41,188 nucleotides of DNA from Aquimarina megaterium XH134 (GCF_000520975.1 NZ_JACB01000018.1:1-41188), one strand, 5' to 3'; positions 7,661 through 16,151 are shown, counted from the stretch's first letter. Program-made: numbers and translations. Notes: a model not told the origin generated them from the sequence alone.

Positions 7661-8028
7661 TTGGAAAGAAATTGAGGATTGATTGTAATTAATTGGTTTT
7701 TAGAATGTTATTTTTTGAAAAAGTATTTTCGCTCTCTATGATCTTGAGTAAAGAAATGGTAGTTGATAATTCTATCTTGATTGGTTGTAGAGATTGGAGT
7801 TATAAAAAATTATATAAATTCTGGTTGGATTTTTAAGTGAACACTATTTTATAAAATAGTATTCAAAATACTTTGAATTTGCATGTTCTAGTAGGTTGTA
7901 TTGATTTCGGATTAGTGAAATGTGTAACAAATTGCCCTATTGTATACTACATAATTACGAACTAAGAAGTATTAGAACGTACAACGGGTTAGAGTGGCAT
8001 TACTTTTGATAAGAAAATATCGCTAAAA
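7661..8028. other. Non-coding stretch between uvrA and the repeat-protein gene, with two adjacent small hairpins
   Basis: I see no gene here. It contains a perfect 18-bp palindrome ACTATTTTATAAAATAGT (7843-7860) directly followed by ATTCAAA-atac-TTTGAAT (7861-7878). These may form a weak A/T-rich terminator downstream of uvrA, or an operator. The rest is featureless and A/T-rich. Confidence 0.45.
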
Positions 8029-10809
8029 TTATAACTTCTCCTTCAAATATTCTCCTGTATACGATCCTTTGATTTTTACAATTTCTTCGGGCGTGCCTTC
8101 TGCAACGATATTGCCTCCATTTTTACCACCTTCTAGTCCAAGATCAATTATATAATCGGCACATTTTACAAGGTCTAGATTGTGCTCTATTACTAAGATA
8201 GAATGTCCTTTTGCAATCAATTCATTAAAAGATTTGAGTAATTTTTTGATATCATGAAAATGAAGTCCTGTAGTAGGTTCATCAAAGATAAATAATGCTT
8301 TGTCTTTGGTATTTCCTTTTACCAAAAAGGAAGCAAGTTTAATTCGTTGAGCTTCACCACCAGAAAGAGTAGAAGAACTCTGTCCTAATTGTACATATCC
8401 CAGGCCTACATCTTGTAGAGGTTGGAGTTTCCTCTGTATTTTGGTTTGATTATGATCAGAAAAGAAATCAATAGCATTATCTATGGTCATCGAGAGTACA
8501 TCATGAATGTTTTTATCATGAAATGTTACTTCGAGAACATCTTTTTTAAAGCGTTTTCCGGCACAGGTTTCACATTCAAGGTGTACATCGGCCATAAACT
8601 GCATCTCTATGGTAACTTCTCCTTCTCCTTTACAGGTTTCGCATCGACCACCATCTACATTAAAAGAAAAGTGTTTTGCTTTATAGTTACGAATGCCGGA
8701 TAATTTTTGGGAAGCAAATAAATTACGGATATCATCATAGGCTTTAATGTAAGTAACAGGATTAGAGCGCGAGGATCTACCAATTGGGTTTTGATCTACA
8801 AACTCTACATGTTTTATATTACTATAATTGCCTTTAAGTTCTGTAAACTGTCCGGCTTTTTCTCCGTATCCACCTAATTGTTTGAGCAAAGAAGGGTAAA
8901 TGATTTTTTTGACAAGTGTACTCTTACCACTACCAGATACTCCTGTAATAGCTGTAAAGACTCCAAGAGGAACTTTTACGTTTATATTTTTTAGGTTATT
9001 CTCACGTGCACCTATGATTTCGACATAGTATTTTGAAGCTCTTCGGGTTTTAGGAACTTCGATTTCTAGAGCTCCATTAAGGTATTTTGCGGTAAGAGAA
9101 TCTGCTTTCAGGATTTGGTCAAAAGCACCTGTTGCAACTACATGACCACCATAAGTACCTGCTTCGGGGCCTATATCGATGATTTCATCGGCAGCTTTCA
9201 TAATATCCTCATCGTGCTCTACGACAATTACAGTATTTCCTAAATCACGAAGGGATTGTAGTACTTTAATAAGCTTTTCGGTATCTTTTGGATGTAGTCC
9301 TATACTAGGTTCATCAAGGATATACATAGAACCAACGAGACTACTTCCTAGTGAGGTTGCCAGGTTAATACGTTGTGACTCTCCTCCGGATAGTGTATTC
9401 GATTTACGATTAAGCGTTAAGTATTCTAGTCCTACATTTTGTAAAAATTCTAATCGACTATTAATTTCTTTAAGAAGACGCTTAGCAATTTTGGCATCAT
9501 ATTCATTAAGAGTGATGTTTTTAAAGAAATCTGCTAATTCGTTTAAAGGTTTCTCTACCAAATCTGTTACTGTAGCTCCATCAATTTTCACATAGTTTGC
9601 TTCTGTACGCAAGCGCTTTCCTTTGCAGGTGTTACATTTCGTTTTTCCGCGATAGCGAGAAAGCATTACCCGATTCTGAATTTTATAAGCTTTGGCTTCT
9701 AGTTCTTTAAAGAAACTGGTGATACCTTCAAAATATTCATTTCCTTTCCATAGTAGTTCTCTATCCTGATCTGATAATTCGAAATACGGTTTATGAATAG
9801 GGAAATCAAATTTATAGGCACTATTTACCAATTGCTCTTTATACCACCCCATGCTATCACCTTTCCAGGGAAAAACTGCTCCTTCAAATACACTTAATGC
9901 AGTATTTGGGATAACAAGATCTTCATCGATACCAATTACATCACCATAACCTTCGCATTCTGGACAGGCACCATACGGATTATTAAAACTAAATAAATGT
10001 ATATTTGGTTCTAAGAAAGAGAGTCCGTCTAACTCAAATTTATTACTAAATTGTCTTAGGTTACCTTCCTTTAATGTTTCGATAAAACAAGTGCCTTTAC
10101 CTTCAAAAAATGCAGAACCAATAGCATCTGCCAAGCGATTATAAAAATCTTCTTCATCTCTTTTTACAATACGATCGACAACCAGATAAAAATCATCTTT
10201 TTCTTGTATAGATGCATCTTCTATCCTGGTTACAGTACCATTGTTTTTTATACGTGCATATCCTTGTTGTTGTAATACTTTTAATTTTCCTTCTAGTGTA
10301 CGACCTTCTTCGATATGAATAGGAGAGAGGAGTAATAGTTTTTCGCCGTCTTCAAAAGATTTTACGTATTCGATAACATCGGTTACTCTATCTTTTTTTA
10401 CCTGGTTACCCGAGATAGGGGAATAGGTTTTACCTATTCTGGCAAAAAGTAATTTTAAATAATCATATATTTCTGTAGTAGTACCAACAGTAGATCTTGG
10501 ATTGGTAGAGTTTACTTTTTGCTCTATTGCAATTGCTGGAGCTATACCTTTTATATAATCTACTTTTGGCTTATTAAGACGACCTAAAAACTGTCTGGCA
10601 TAGGACGAAAGGCTTTCTACATATCTGCGTTGTCCTTCGGCATACAAAGTATCAAAAGCTAAACTAGATTTACCAGAACCGGATAATCCTGTAATGACTA
10701 CTAATTTGTTTCTAGGAATAACGGCGTCTAAATCTTTCAGGTTGTGAAGTTTAGCTCCTTTAATAATTATATTCTCTTTTGGATCTAAGGTTGTAATGTC
10801 TTGAATCAT
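8029..10809 (-). CDS. uvrA: Excinuclease ABC subunit A
   Basis: UvrA is the damage-recognition ATPase of nucleotide excision repair. It works as a dimer that loads UvrB onto lesions. The protein has two ABC modules. The first carries Walker A GLSGSGKSS, signature LSGGESQRINLA and LDEPSIGLHP. The second carries GVSGSGKSTL, LSGGEAQRIKLA and FDEPTTGLHF. Cysteine pairs CPEC and CNTC lie in the first half. The zinc-finger pattern CETC...CETC is in the second half (near GGRCETCKGEGEV). I start it at the ATG at 10809 (MIQDITTLDPKEN, 926 aa). The eight upstream in-frame residues have no homology look. Length and motifs match full-length UvrA (E. coli 940 aa). It is divergent from the ECF sigma gene. 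Confidence 0.97.
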   Translation of the reverse strand: MIQDITTLDPKENIIIKGAKLHNLKDLDAVIPRNKLVVITGLSGSGKSSLAFDTLYAEGQRRYVESLSSYARQFLGRLNKPKVDYIKGIAPAIAIEQKVNSTNPRSTVGTTTEIYDYLKLLFARIGKTYSPISGNQVKKDRVTDVIEYVKSFEDGEKLLLLSPIHIEEGRTLEGKLKVLQQQGYARIKNNGTVTRIEDASIQEKDDFYLVVDRIVKRDEEDFYNRLADAIGSAFFEGKGTCFIETLKEGNLRQFSNKFELDGLSFLEPNIHLFSFNNPYGACPECEGYGDVIGIDEDLVIPNTALSVFEGAVFPWKGDSMGWYKEQLVNSAYKFDFPIHKPYFELSDQDRELLWKGNEYFEGITSFFKELEAKAYKIQNRVMLSRYRGKTKCNTCKGKRLRTEANYVKIDGATVTDLVEKPLNELADFFKNITLNEYDAKIAKRLLKEINSRLEFLQNVGLEYLTLNRKSNTLSGGESQRINLATSLGSSLVGSMYILDEPSIGLHPKDTEKLIKVLQSLRDLGNTVIVVEHDEDIMKAADEIIDIGPEAGTYGGHVVATGAFDQILKADSLTAKYLNGALEIEVPKTRRASKYYVEIIGARENNLKNINVKVPLGVFTAITGVSGSGKSTLVKKIIYPSLLKQLGGYGEKAGQFTELKGNYSNIKHVEFVDQNPIGRSSRSNPVTYIKAYDDIRNLFASQKLSGIRNYKAKHFSFNVDGGRCETCKGEGEVTIEMQFMADVHLECETCAGKRFKKDVLEVTFHDKNIHDVLSMTIDNAIDFFSDHNQTKIQRKLQPLQDVGLGYVQLGQSSSTLSGGEAQRIKLASFLVKGNTKDKALFIFDEPTTGLHFHDIKKLLKSFNELIAKGHSILVIEHNLDLVKCADYIIDLGLEGGKNGGNIVAEGTPEEIVKIKGSYTGEYLKEKL

Positions 10810-10908
10810 AGTAAATATGCGGTAAGAGCGCAAAGATAAGGATTACTAAACAAGTATTATAACCAATATAGATTGAAAGTTTAGTTAAAAAAATTAACAA
10901 GAAATTGT

Positions 10909-10937
10909 TTGAAATTCAATGAATGTTATTATATTAG
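10909..10937 (+). promoter_or_regulatory. Candidate promoter of the ECF sigma gene
   Basis: TTG (10909-10911), 18 bp, then TATATTAG (10930-10937), close to the Bacteroidota TTG / TAnnTTTG pattern. The implied leader is ~105 nt. Confidence 0.4.
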
Positions 10938-11049
10938 CCCCTAATTAAGGAACCAAAATTTAAACGAAACTGCCTATAGCATACCTTTACTTTAAAAGTT
11001 TAACATAGCACGAGCCCCACGCTTGTTTGTACTAAATAATAGTCAAGGT

Positions 11050-11634
11050 ATGAAAAATTACACCCTAACAGACGCAGTTCTGGTTAATAACTACATCAAA
11101 GGAGACGAATGTGCTCTTTCTGTCCTTATCGAACGTCATAAGCAACGTATTTACAGTTTTATTTATTCAAAAGTTTTTGATAGAGATGTCTCTGAAGATA
11201 TTTTTCAGGATACCTTCATTAAAGTAATCCGAACATTAAAAAACGGAAAATATAACGAAGAAGGGAAGTTTCTTCCTTGGGTAATGCGTATTGCCCATAA
11301 TTTGGTAATTGATCACTTTAGAAAAGGAAATCGTATGCCAAAATTCGAAGATAATGGAGAGTTTAGTATTTTTTCTGTAATTAGTGATGGAAATCTAAAT
11401 GCCGAAAAGAGATTAATAAAAGATCAGGTAGAAGAAGATTTGCGTAATTTGATTCAGGAATTACCAGATGACCAGAAAGAAGTTTTAATAATGCGTATGT
11501 ATAGAGACATGAGTTTTAAAGAAATATCTGATAAAACTGGTGTAAGTATAAACACTGCTCTTGGTAGAATGCGATATGCTTTAATTAATTTAAGAAAAGT
11601 AATAGAAAAAAATAATATTGTTTTAACAAATTAA
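11050..11634 (+). CDS. ECF RNA polymerase sigma factor (sigma-70 family)
   Basis: 194 aa from the ATG at 11050 (MKNYTLTDAVLVNNYIKG). A TTG nine codons upstream also gives an open frame but is less likely. Region 2 is visible as DVSEDIFQDTFIKVIR and FLPWVMRIAHNLVIDHFRK, the -10 binding part. Region 4 is visible as ELPDDQKEVLIMRMYRDMSFKEISDKTG and the helix-turn-helix TALGRMRYALINLRK. There is no region 1 or 3, as in ECF factors. No anti-sigma gene follows; instead a 48-aa small protein lies 73 bp downstream. I remember this sigma next to uvrA and nth in many Flavobacteriia, so the neighbourhood is probably ancestral. Its stimulus is unknown. Confidence 0.93.
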   Translation: MKNYTLTDAVLVNNYIKGDECALSVLIERHKQRIYSFIYSKVFDRDVSEDIFQDTFIKVIRTLKNGKYNEEGKFLPWVMRIAHNLVIDHFRKGNRMPKFEDNGEFSIFSVISDGNLNAEKRLIKDQVEEDLRNLIQELPDDQKEVLIMRMYRDMSFKEISDKTGVSINTALGRMRYALINLRKVIEKNNIVLTN

Positions 11635-11707
11635 TAACTTTTTTATACAATAAAGCAGAATTAGTGCCGTTATCCTTATATAACCCTTTAATTTAAGATT
11701 ATATAAT

Positions 11708-11854
11708 ATGGCAAAATTTTACTTTAAGTCTTCTAAAAAAGAAGAAAAACATTTAGTACCAAGCAGAAGAACAATAGATTTTCTTCTAAACTATTCAAAA
11801 TCGTTACAGGTTGTAGAGTATAACAATCTTAAGTTTGAAACGATTTTAAATTAA
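11708..11854 (+). CDS. Small basic 48-aa protein downstream of the sigma factor
   Basis: ATG at 11708 to TAA at 11854 encodes MAKFYFKSSKKEEKHLVPSR followed by RTIDFLLNYSKSLQVVEYNN and LKFETILN. The lysine/arginine-rich N-terminal half is followed by an amphipathic FLLNYSKSLQVV segment. There is no signal peptide and no cysteine. It lies between the sigma gene and a strong bidirectional terminator, in the same direction as sigma, so probably in one transcript. I recall similarly sized basic proteins ending in a hydrophobic -xLN at this position in other flavobacteria. A role with the sigma factor is possible, but nothing in the sequence proves it. Confidence 0.7.
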   Translation: MAKFYFKSSKKEEKHLVPSRRTIDFLLNYSKSLQVVEYNNLKFETILN

Positions 11855-11860
11855 ACTTAT

Positions 11861-11886
11861 AAAGGCCTATTTTTTAATAGGCCTTT
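11861..11886. terminator. Bidirectional terminator overlapping the nth stop codon
   Basis: AAAGGCCTAT (11861-11870) and ATAGGCCTTT (11877-11886) pair perfectly around a 6-nt T-rich loop, with T on one side and A on the other. The last codons of nth lie inside the hairpin. Confidence 0.9.
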
Positions 11887-12535
11887 TTGCTTTTTGATAC
11901 TCGTCTAAAACAGTTTTCCTGCCTATAGTTTTGGTAATAATATCTTTATCAAGATCCCAGCCTCTAGCAGGAGAATATTCTCTACCATACCATATGATTT
12001 GAAGATGCAGGTCGTTCCATAATTCTTTTGGGAATAACCTCTTGGCATCTTTTTCGGTTTGCGTAACATTTTTACCATTAGTAAACCCCCATCTGTACAT
12101 TAATCTATGAATATGTGTATCTACAGGAAATGCAGGTACACCAAATGCTTGTGACATCACTACACTAGCAGTTTTATGACCAACAGCAGGCAAAGCTTCC
12201 AGGGCCTCAAAACTTTGAGGAACCTCTCCGTTATGCTTTTCTATCAATATATGTGATAGTCCATAAATACCTTTGGCTTTCATAGGACTTAACCCAACTG
12301 GTTTTATAATGTCTCGAATCTCTTCTACAGATAATCGAATCATTGCATGTGGATTATCTGCTCTGTCAAATAGGAGCGGAGTGATTTTGTTCACTCTTAC
12401 ATCTGTACTTTGTGCACTCATTAATACTGCAATGAGTAAAGTATAAGGATCTTTATGATCTAATGGGATTGGTATTTTGGGATATAATTCCTGAAGTGTC
12501 TTAATAGTAAAATCTACCTTTTCCTGTTTGGTCAT
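11867..12535 (-). CDS. nth: Endonuclease III-like DNA glycosylase/AP lyase lacking the Fe-S cluster cysteines
   Basis: 222 aa. It excises oxidised pyrimidines and nicks the abasic site in base excision repair. The HhH-GPD core is intact. The helix-hairpin-helix LPAVGHKTASVVMSQAFGVPAFPVDTH carries the catalytic Lys121 and Asp139, matching K120 and D138 of the E. coli enzyme. The usual C-terminal C-x6-C-x2-C-x5-C [4Fe-4S] loop is replaced by YGREYSPARGWDLDKDIITK. The whole protein contains no cysteine. I recall the same replacement in other flavobacterial Nth proteins, so it is probably a lineage variant and not a defect. It is convergent with the sigma/small-protein unit. Confidence 0.93.
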   Translation of the reverse strand: MTKQEKVDFTIKTLQELYPKIPIPLDHKDPYTLLIAVLMSAQSTDVRVNKITPLLFDRADNPHAMIRLSVEEIRDIIKPVGLSPMKAKGIYGLSHILIEKHNGEVPQSFEALEALPAVGHKTASVVMSQAFGVPAFPVDTHIHRLMYRWGFTNGKNVTQTEKDAKRLFPKELWNDLHLQIIWYGREYSPARGWDLDKDIITKTIGRKTVLDEYQKAKRPIKK

Positions 12536-12798
12536 ATTACAAAATTAATTTGCAATAAAGTTAAAAATAAAATTACTAGCTAAGGTTTAATATTTCGAAA
12601 ATACAGGATATCTCAATTAAAGAATTCAAAAGAATTGATCAGAAATCATAATTATAAGGTTCAAAAAGATCCTATGCTGCGCTTATACATTTGCTCTGGT
12701 CGTTTATGTCATAATCTCATTCACTTATAAAACAACAAATTTTGAAGATTAAAATGTCTGTACATTTATCTTATGTCTAACTAAAAATATAAGATTTA
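12536..12798. other. Non-coding upstream region of nth and of the double-glycine peptide gene
   Basis: A/T-rich and without a gene. It holds promoter-like boxes for the peptide gene (12686-12693 TACATTTG; 12740-12768). It also holds an inverted repeat TCAATT (12613-12618) / AATTGA (12633-12638) around a GAATTC centre. I do not see a convincing LytTR direct repeat. Confidence 0.4.
12740..12768 (+). promoter_or_regulatory. Candidate promoter of the 51-aa peptide gene
   Basis: TTTTG (12740-12744), 16 bp, then TACATTTA (12761-12768), one base from the TAnnTTTG -7 element. The expected start near 12775 gives a ~25-nt leader. A perfect TACATTTG also occurs at 12686-12693 but has no TTG partner. 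Confidence 0.45.
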
Positions 12799-12954
12799 AT
12801 GAAAAGTAAATTTGTGAAATTTCTAGAGTTTGAGATTAAAAATGAACAAGCAAAAGGTGTTAAAGGAGGATCGATTAGTACAGGTCAAAACCAGAATACC
12901 CCAATAATTATTAATAATACTTCTACTAGTTTTAGAAAACTAATGGTTAGATAA
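12799..12954 (+). CDS. Double-glycine-leader peptide (candidate RiPP/bacteriocin/pheromone precursor)
   Basis: ATG at 12799 to TAA at 12954 encodes 51 aa. The first part, MKSKFVKFLEFEIKNEQAKG followed by VKGG, has the layout of Bacteroidota GG-type leader peptides: basic start, alternating hydrophobic residues, then acidic/amide residues and V-K-G-G at 21-24. The predicted core is SISTGQNQNTPIIINNTSTS followed by FRKLMVR. It is rich in Ser, Thr, Asn and Gln and has no Cys, so a lanthionine product is unlikely. The gene has its own promoter-like boxes and a strong terminator, so it is a complete small transcription unit. No C39 peptidase/ABC exporter or modification enzyme lies in the window. 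The LytTR response regulator ends 180 bp downstream on the other strand. Function is inferred only from the leader pattern. Confidence 0.6.
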   Translation: MKSKFVKFLEFEIKNEQAKGVKGGSISTGQNQNTPIIINNTSTSFRKLMVR

Positions 12955-12968
12955 TTTGTTCAGGAAAG

Positions 12969-13010
12969 ACTCATCTTTACCTTTGATAAAAGGAAAAGGT
13001 GAGTTTTTTT
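12969..13010 (+). terminator. Strong terminator of the 51-aa peptide gene
   Basis: ACTCATCTTTACCTTT (12969-12984) pairs with AAAGGAAAAGGTGAGT (12989-13004), 16 bp with one G-U and one mismatch, loop GATA, then a run of T's. Confidence 0.85.
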
Positions 13011-13016
13011 ATGACT

Positions 13017-13052
13017 GAAGTGTTTTTTGCACTTCATAGCAGCGCTACGAAG
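13017..13052. repeat. Two overlapping hairpins between the peptide terminator and the LytTR regulator
   Basis: GAAGTG (13017-13022) pairs with CACTTC (13030-13035). The same CTTC also starts CTTCATAGC (13032-13040), which pairs with GCTACGAAG (13044-13052). The two folds exclude each other. It may be part of a terminator for the regulator gene or a switch-like structure; no function is proven. Confidence 0.4.
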
Positions 13053-13134
13053 TAATAAAAAGACGAAAATAGAGTGAAAAAGAGCAGTTTTATAGCGAAT
13101 TGAAAAAAGTTTAAATCACTTCACTAGTAAATCA

Positions 13135-13884
13135 TTAGTTAAGATCGTTTATTAGCTTTAGCAATATTTCTTTTTTTCTGGTAGCCAGCGGAATTTTACT
13201 TTTATCTTTTAATACCAGATAATCTCCTTCTCGTTTATCATATCTTAACAAATAATCCAGATTTACCAAATGAGATTGATGGCATCTAAAAAACTGTTGC
13301 GAAGAAAGCATATTTTCATATTCTTTAAGTCCTTTAGATACAAGCAAGCTATCCTGTTTATGGATAAAAAACTTTGTGTAACTACCGCTTGCCTCCAGGT
13401 GCATAATGTCTTTAACAAATACAATCTGGATACCATATTTATCTTTTAGAACCAAACGAGTAGGTTCTTTTGATTGCTCACTTATATTATCTATAAGTGT
13501 TTGTACTCTTTGTGGTGTTTTATGATGATCAAACTCAGATTTGGCCTTTTTGATGGCTTCTACTAATTCTTCGGGATCAATAGGTTTTAGAAGGTAATCC
13601 AGGGCGCTAAATTTTATTGCTCTAAGCGCATATTTTTCATGAGAAGAAGCAAATATTATCTGGAAATTGATTTCTGGTAATTTTCGTAATACATCAAACC
13701 CAGTACCATCTGGCATCTCGATATCCAGAAATACAAGATCTGGCTTACTAGCTGTAATTAGTGCAACTCCTTCTGCTACATTTGTCGCTTCTCCTATAAA
13801 ATCTACATTAGGACAATACTCATTAAGTAACTCTAAAAAATTTCTTCTTGCTGCCGGATTATCTTCAATAAGGACTACTTTCAT
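13135..13884 (-). CDS. LytTR-family response regulator
   Basis: 249 aa. The receiver domain (1-~120) has acidic Glu7/Asp8, phospho-acceptor Asp54 in LVFLDIEMPDGTG, and Lys100 in YLLKPID. The LytTR DNA-binding domain (~150-249) shows IVFVKDIMHLEASGSYTKFF, RCHQSHLVNLDYL and IPLATRKKEILLKL. LytTR regulators bind direct repeats in promoters and typically control secreted products, biofilm or peptide signalling (AgrA, ComE and YpdB types). Its ATG at 13884 follows the kinase stop codon at 13885 with no gap, so the two are translationally coupled and very likely a cognate pair. It is the only regulator for three kinases in this locus. Confidence 0.95.
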   Translation of the reverse strand: MKVVLIEDNPAARRNFLELLNEYCPNVDFIGEATNVAEGVALITASKPDLVFLDIEMPDGTGFDVLRKLPEINFQIIFASSHEKYALRAIKFSALDYLLKPIDPEELVEAIKKAKSEFDHHKTPQRVQTLIDNISEQSKEPTRLVLKDKYGIQIVFVKDIMHLEASGSYTKFFIHKQDSLLVSKGLKEYENMLSSQQFFRCHQSHLVNLDYLLRYDKREGDYLVLKDKSKIPLATRKKEILLKLINDLN

Positions 13885-16044
13885 TTATATGTATTGAAAT
13901 GGTAAATTAAACGTTACTTGTGTTCCTTGAGAAAGGTCTTGGATATCAAATGCAATTTTTTTCTTTCGCATCTTACGATAAAGATCGATACGTTCTTCAG
14001 TTATTTTTATAGCGTGAGATACATGATCTTTGCGTTTTACCTTTATAGCTTCTTCTATTCCAGATCCATTATCTAATATTTTTAAGACTAAATGATCTCC
14101 TTCCATCGAAAAATAAATATGAATAGTTGCACCTTCTTTTATAGCAGTGACACCATGCTCTATTGCATTTTCTACAAAAGGTTGTGCAAACATAGGAGGG
14201 ATGGCGATTTCTTCACTAATTAAACCGTCTTCCACTTCAATTTTAAAAGTAAAAGGATGATCGCGTTTTAAGTTTTGAATACTCAAGTAATTATCGAGCA
14301 TATTAATTTCCTGATCCAGGCTAATAAATTCACTTCTTGAATTATCTAACACTTGTCGAATGAGCTTCGAGAATTTTACGAGATACATACTGGCTTGTTT
14401 AGCATCTCCCTGATTCATATAATCCTGTATAGAAGTCATGGCATTAAAAATAAAATGCGGATTCATCTGTACACGCAATAGGTTTTGTTCTATATCCTGT
14501 GCTCTTTGTTGTAATGCTAATCTTTTTTGTCGGTTTACCAAATAGAATACTAACCCCAGAAGTAATAAAACTACACTTACAATACCGAAAATGGTTTTAT
14601 TAAAATTGGCTTGTTTTAATTCTAAAGACTGGATCGAGGCTTGTTGTGCTAAGCTCTTTATTTCCTGTTCTTTTTTCTCGGTTTCGTATTGTACTTGTAA
14701 TTGCGATAATTGTTTTGATTTTTCTTCACCGAGCAGAGAGTCATAAGTAGTGTGATACAATTCATAGGATGCTAATGCAGCTTTATGATTACCTAATGCT
14801 TTTTGAATTTCAGACAATACTTTCGAACCATCTTTAATGGCAGTGGGAAAGTTAATTTTCTGAGCAATAGTAACACCTTGAGTAAGGTATTTCTTTGCTT
14901 TTTGTAAATTACCCAATCTCCACTGAACCTCACCAATTGTATTTAAAAGTACAGCATGAGAAGATTGATCTTCAATTTGTTGCTGAAATAATAATCCTTT
15001 TTGTAGATATTCTAATGCTTTTTCATATTCTTTTTTGAGAAGATATACCTGCCCAATATTGACATAATTTGCATTAATAATTTGTTTTTCTCCTACTTCT
15101 TTTTGAATTTCTAAAGATTTGAAATTATATTCTAAAGCTTTATCAAGATTTTCTTGTTCTATATATATAGCTGCAATAGTATTGTATAGATTTCCTACAT
15201 GACCTTTCCAGCCTAGTTTTTTTGCAATTTTTAAAGACTTAAAAGAATATTCTAGTGCTTGTGTATTTTTTTTTTGTCTGTGATATAGCATAGCAACATT
15301 GTGAAAAGTATAAGTAAGTAATTTTTCATTCTTTATTCTTTCTTGAATTTTTAATGCTATTAATTGATGTTCCATTGCTTTGGTATAATTACCTTTTTGG
15401 GTATATACAAAACCAATATCACTGTGATCTATAGATATTCGACTACTGTCTCCAAGATTTTTATCAATTTCTAAACCCTTTAAATGGTATTCTAAGGATT
15501 TATCATGATCGCTTTGATTTCTGTAGGTGAGGGCAATATTATAATAAGATTTAGATATATTCAATTTTTCGTTTAATCTTTCATATATTTTCAATGCCTT
15601 AAAATAGTATTCTAAAGCTTTTGTATTATTTCCTAAATAGTTATTTACTGTACCTAATCCATTATACGCTCCTGCTTCTTCTTTTAGGTATTTCATCTTT
15701 TTTGCAATAGCAATACTTTTTTGATATAAATCGATTGCTTTTTCAGAATTTCCTAATAACATAGATATCCAGGCAATCTCATCATATGATGTTATGATTC
15801 CTTTATTGTAATTTATCTTTTTTGCAATTTTTATAGCCTGATTAGCATAAAATGAAGTTTGAACAGAATCATTGTCAGAATATTGCCGAGCCAAAAGATT
15901 ATATGTGTCCACTTTTTCTTTCTCAGAAATATTGGTTTCAAGTGCTTGTAAAAGCGAATCAACTTTAATCTGGTTTTGTGCAAAAACATTGATAATATTG
16001 AAAACAATTAAAAAAGAAAAGATGGTTAGGGTATTTTTTTTCAT
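13885..16044 (-). CDS. TPR-containing sensor histidine kinase 1 (LytS/YehU-type His_kinase), adjacent to the regulator
   Basis: 719 aa with a signal peptide (ending INVFAQ). The periplasmic region (~25-470) is made of TPR units, e.g. YYNIALTYRNQSDHDKSLEYHLKGLEI, about ten repeats. A short coiled coil (QLSQLQVQYETEKKEQEIKS) precedes one membrane segment (~483-502, FGIVSVVLLLLGLVFYLV). The cytoplasmic kinase has the His_kinase motif VQMNPHFIFNAMTSIQ with His530, then the GHKL ATPase with QPFVENAIEHGV and ILDNGSGI. It signals by ATP-dependent transfer to the coupled LytTR regulator. The last ~305 residues are nearly identical to kinases 2 and 3. A TAAATTTG box upstream suggests its own promoter. 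Confidence 0.93.
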   Translation of the reverse strand: MKKNTLTIFSFLIVFNIINVFAQNQIKVDSLLQALETNISEKEKVDTYNLLARQYSDNDSVQTSFYANQAIKIAKKINYNKGIITSYDEIAWISMLLGNSEKAIDLYQKSIAIAKKMKYLKEEAGAYNGLGTVNNYLGNNTKALEYYFKALKIYERLNEKLNISKSYYNIALTYRNQSDHDKSLEYHLKGLEIDKNLGDSSRISIDHSDIGFVYTQKGNYTKAMEHQLIALKIQERIKNEKLLTYTFHNVAMLYHRQKKNTQALEYSFKSLKIAKKLGWKGHVGNLYNTIAAIYIEQENLDKALEYNFKSLEIQKEVGEKQIINANYVNIGQVYLLKKEYEKALEYLQKGLLFQQQIEDQSSHAVLLNTIGEVQWRLGNLQKAKKYLTQGVTIAQKINFPTAIKDGSKVLSEIQKALGNHKAALASYELYHTTYDSLLGEEKSKQLSQLQVQYETEKKEQEIKSLAQQASIQSLELKQANFNKTIFGIVSVVLLLLGLVFYLVNRQKRLALQQRAQDIEQNLLRVQMNPHFIFNAMTSIQDYMNQGDAKQASMYLVKFSKLIRQVLDNSRSEFISLDQEINMLDNYLSIQNLKRDHPFTFKIEVEDGLISEEIAIPPMFAQPFVENAIEHGVTAIKEGATIHIYFSMEGDHLVLKILDNGSGIEEAIKVKRKDHVSHAIKITEERIDLYRKMRKKKIAFDIQDLSQGTQVTFNLPFQYI

Positions 16045-16143
16045 AATATAGATTCATATCTATTTCGAAATACAGGATTTAATTATTTTTTAATTAATTC
16101 TCTGTCTTTTTTACAAGAGTATTGAAATGATAATTAGTAGAAG

Positions 16144-16151
16144 CAAATTTA
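16144..16151 (-). promoter_or_regulatory. Candidate -7 element upstream of kinase 1
   Basis: On the minus strand TAAATTTG fits TAnnTTTG exactly. No clear TTG is seen 16-20 bp upstream. It lies in the 150-bp gap between kinases 2 and 1 and would let kinase 1 and the regulator be transcribed apart from the other kinases. Confidence 0.35.

Noticed and set aside
9179..9595. 138-aa open frame inside uvrA
   Set aside because: It lies opposite the well-supported uvrA and is serine-rich nonsense.
12613..12638. Inverted repeat TCAATT...AATTGA as a LytTR operator
   Set aside because: LytTR sites are direct repeats of a different consensus, and the A/T-rich inverted repeat is weak; left as a note only.
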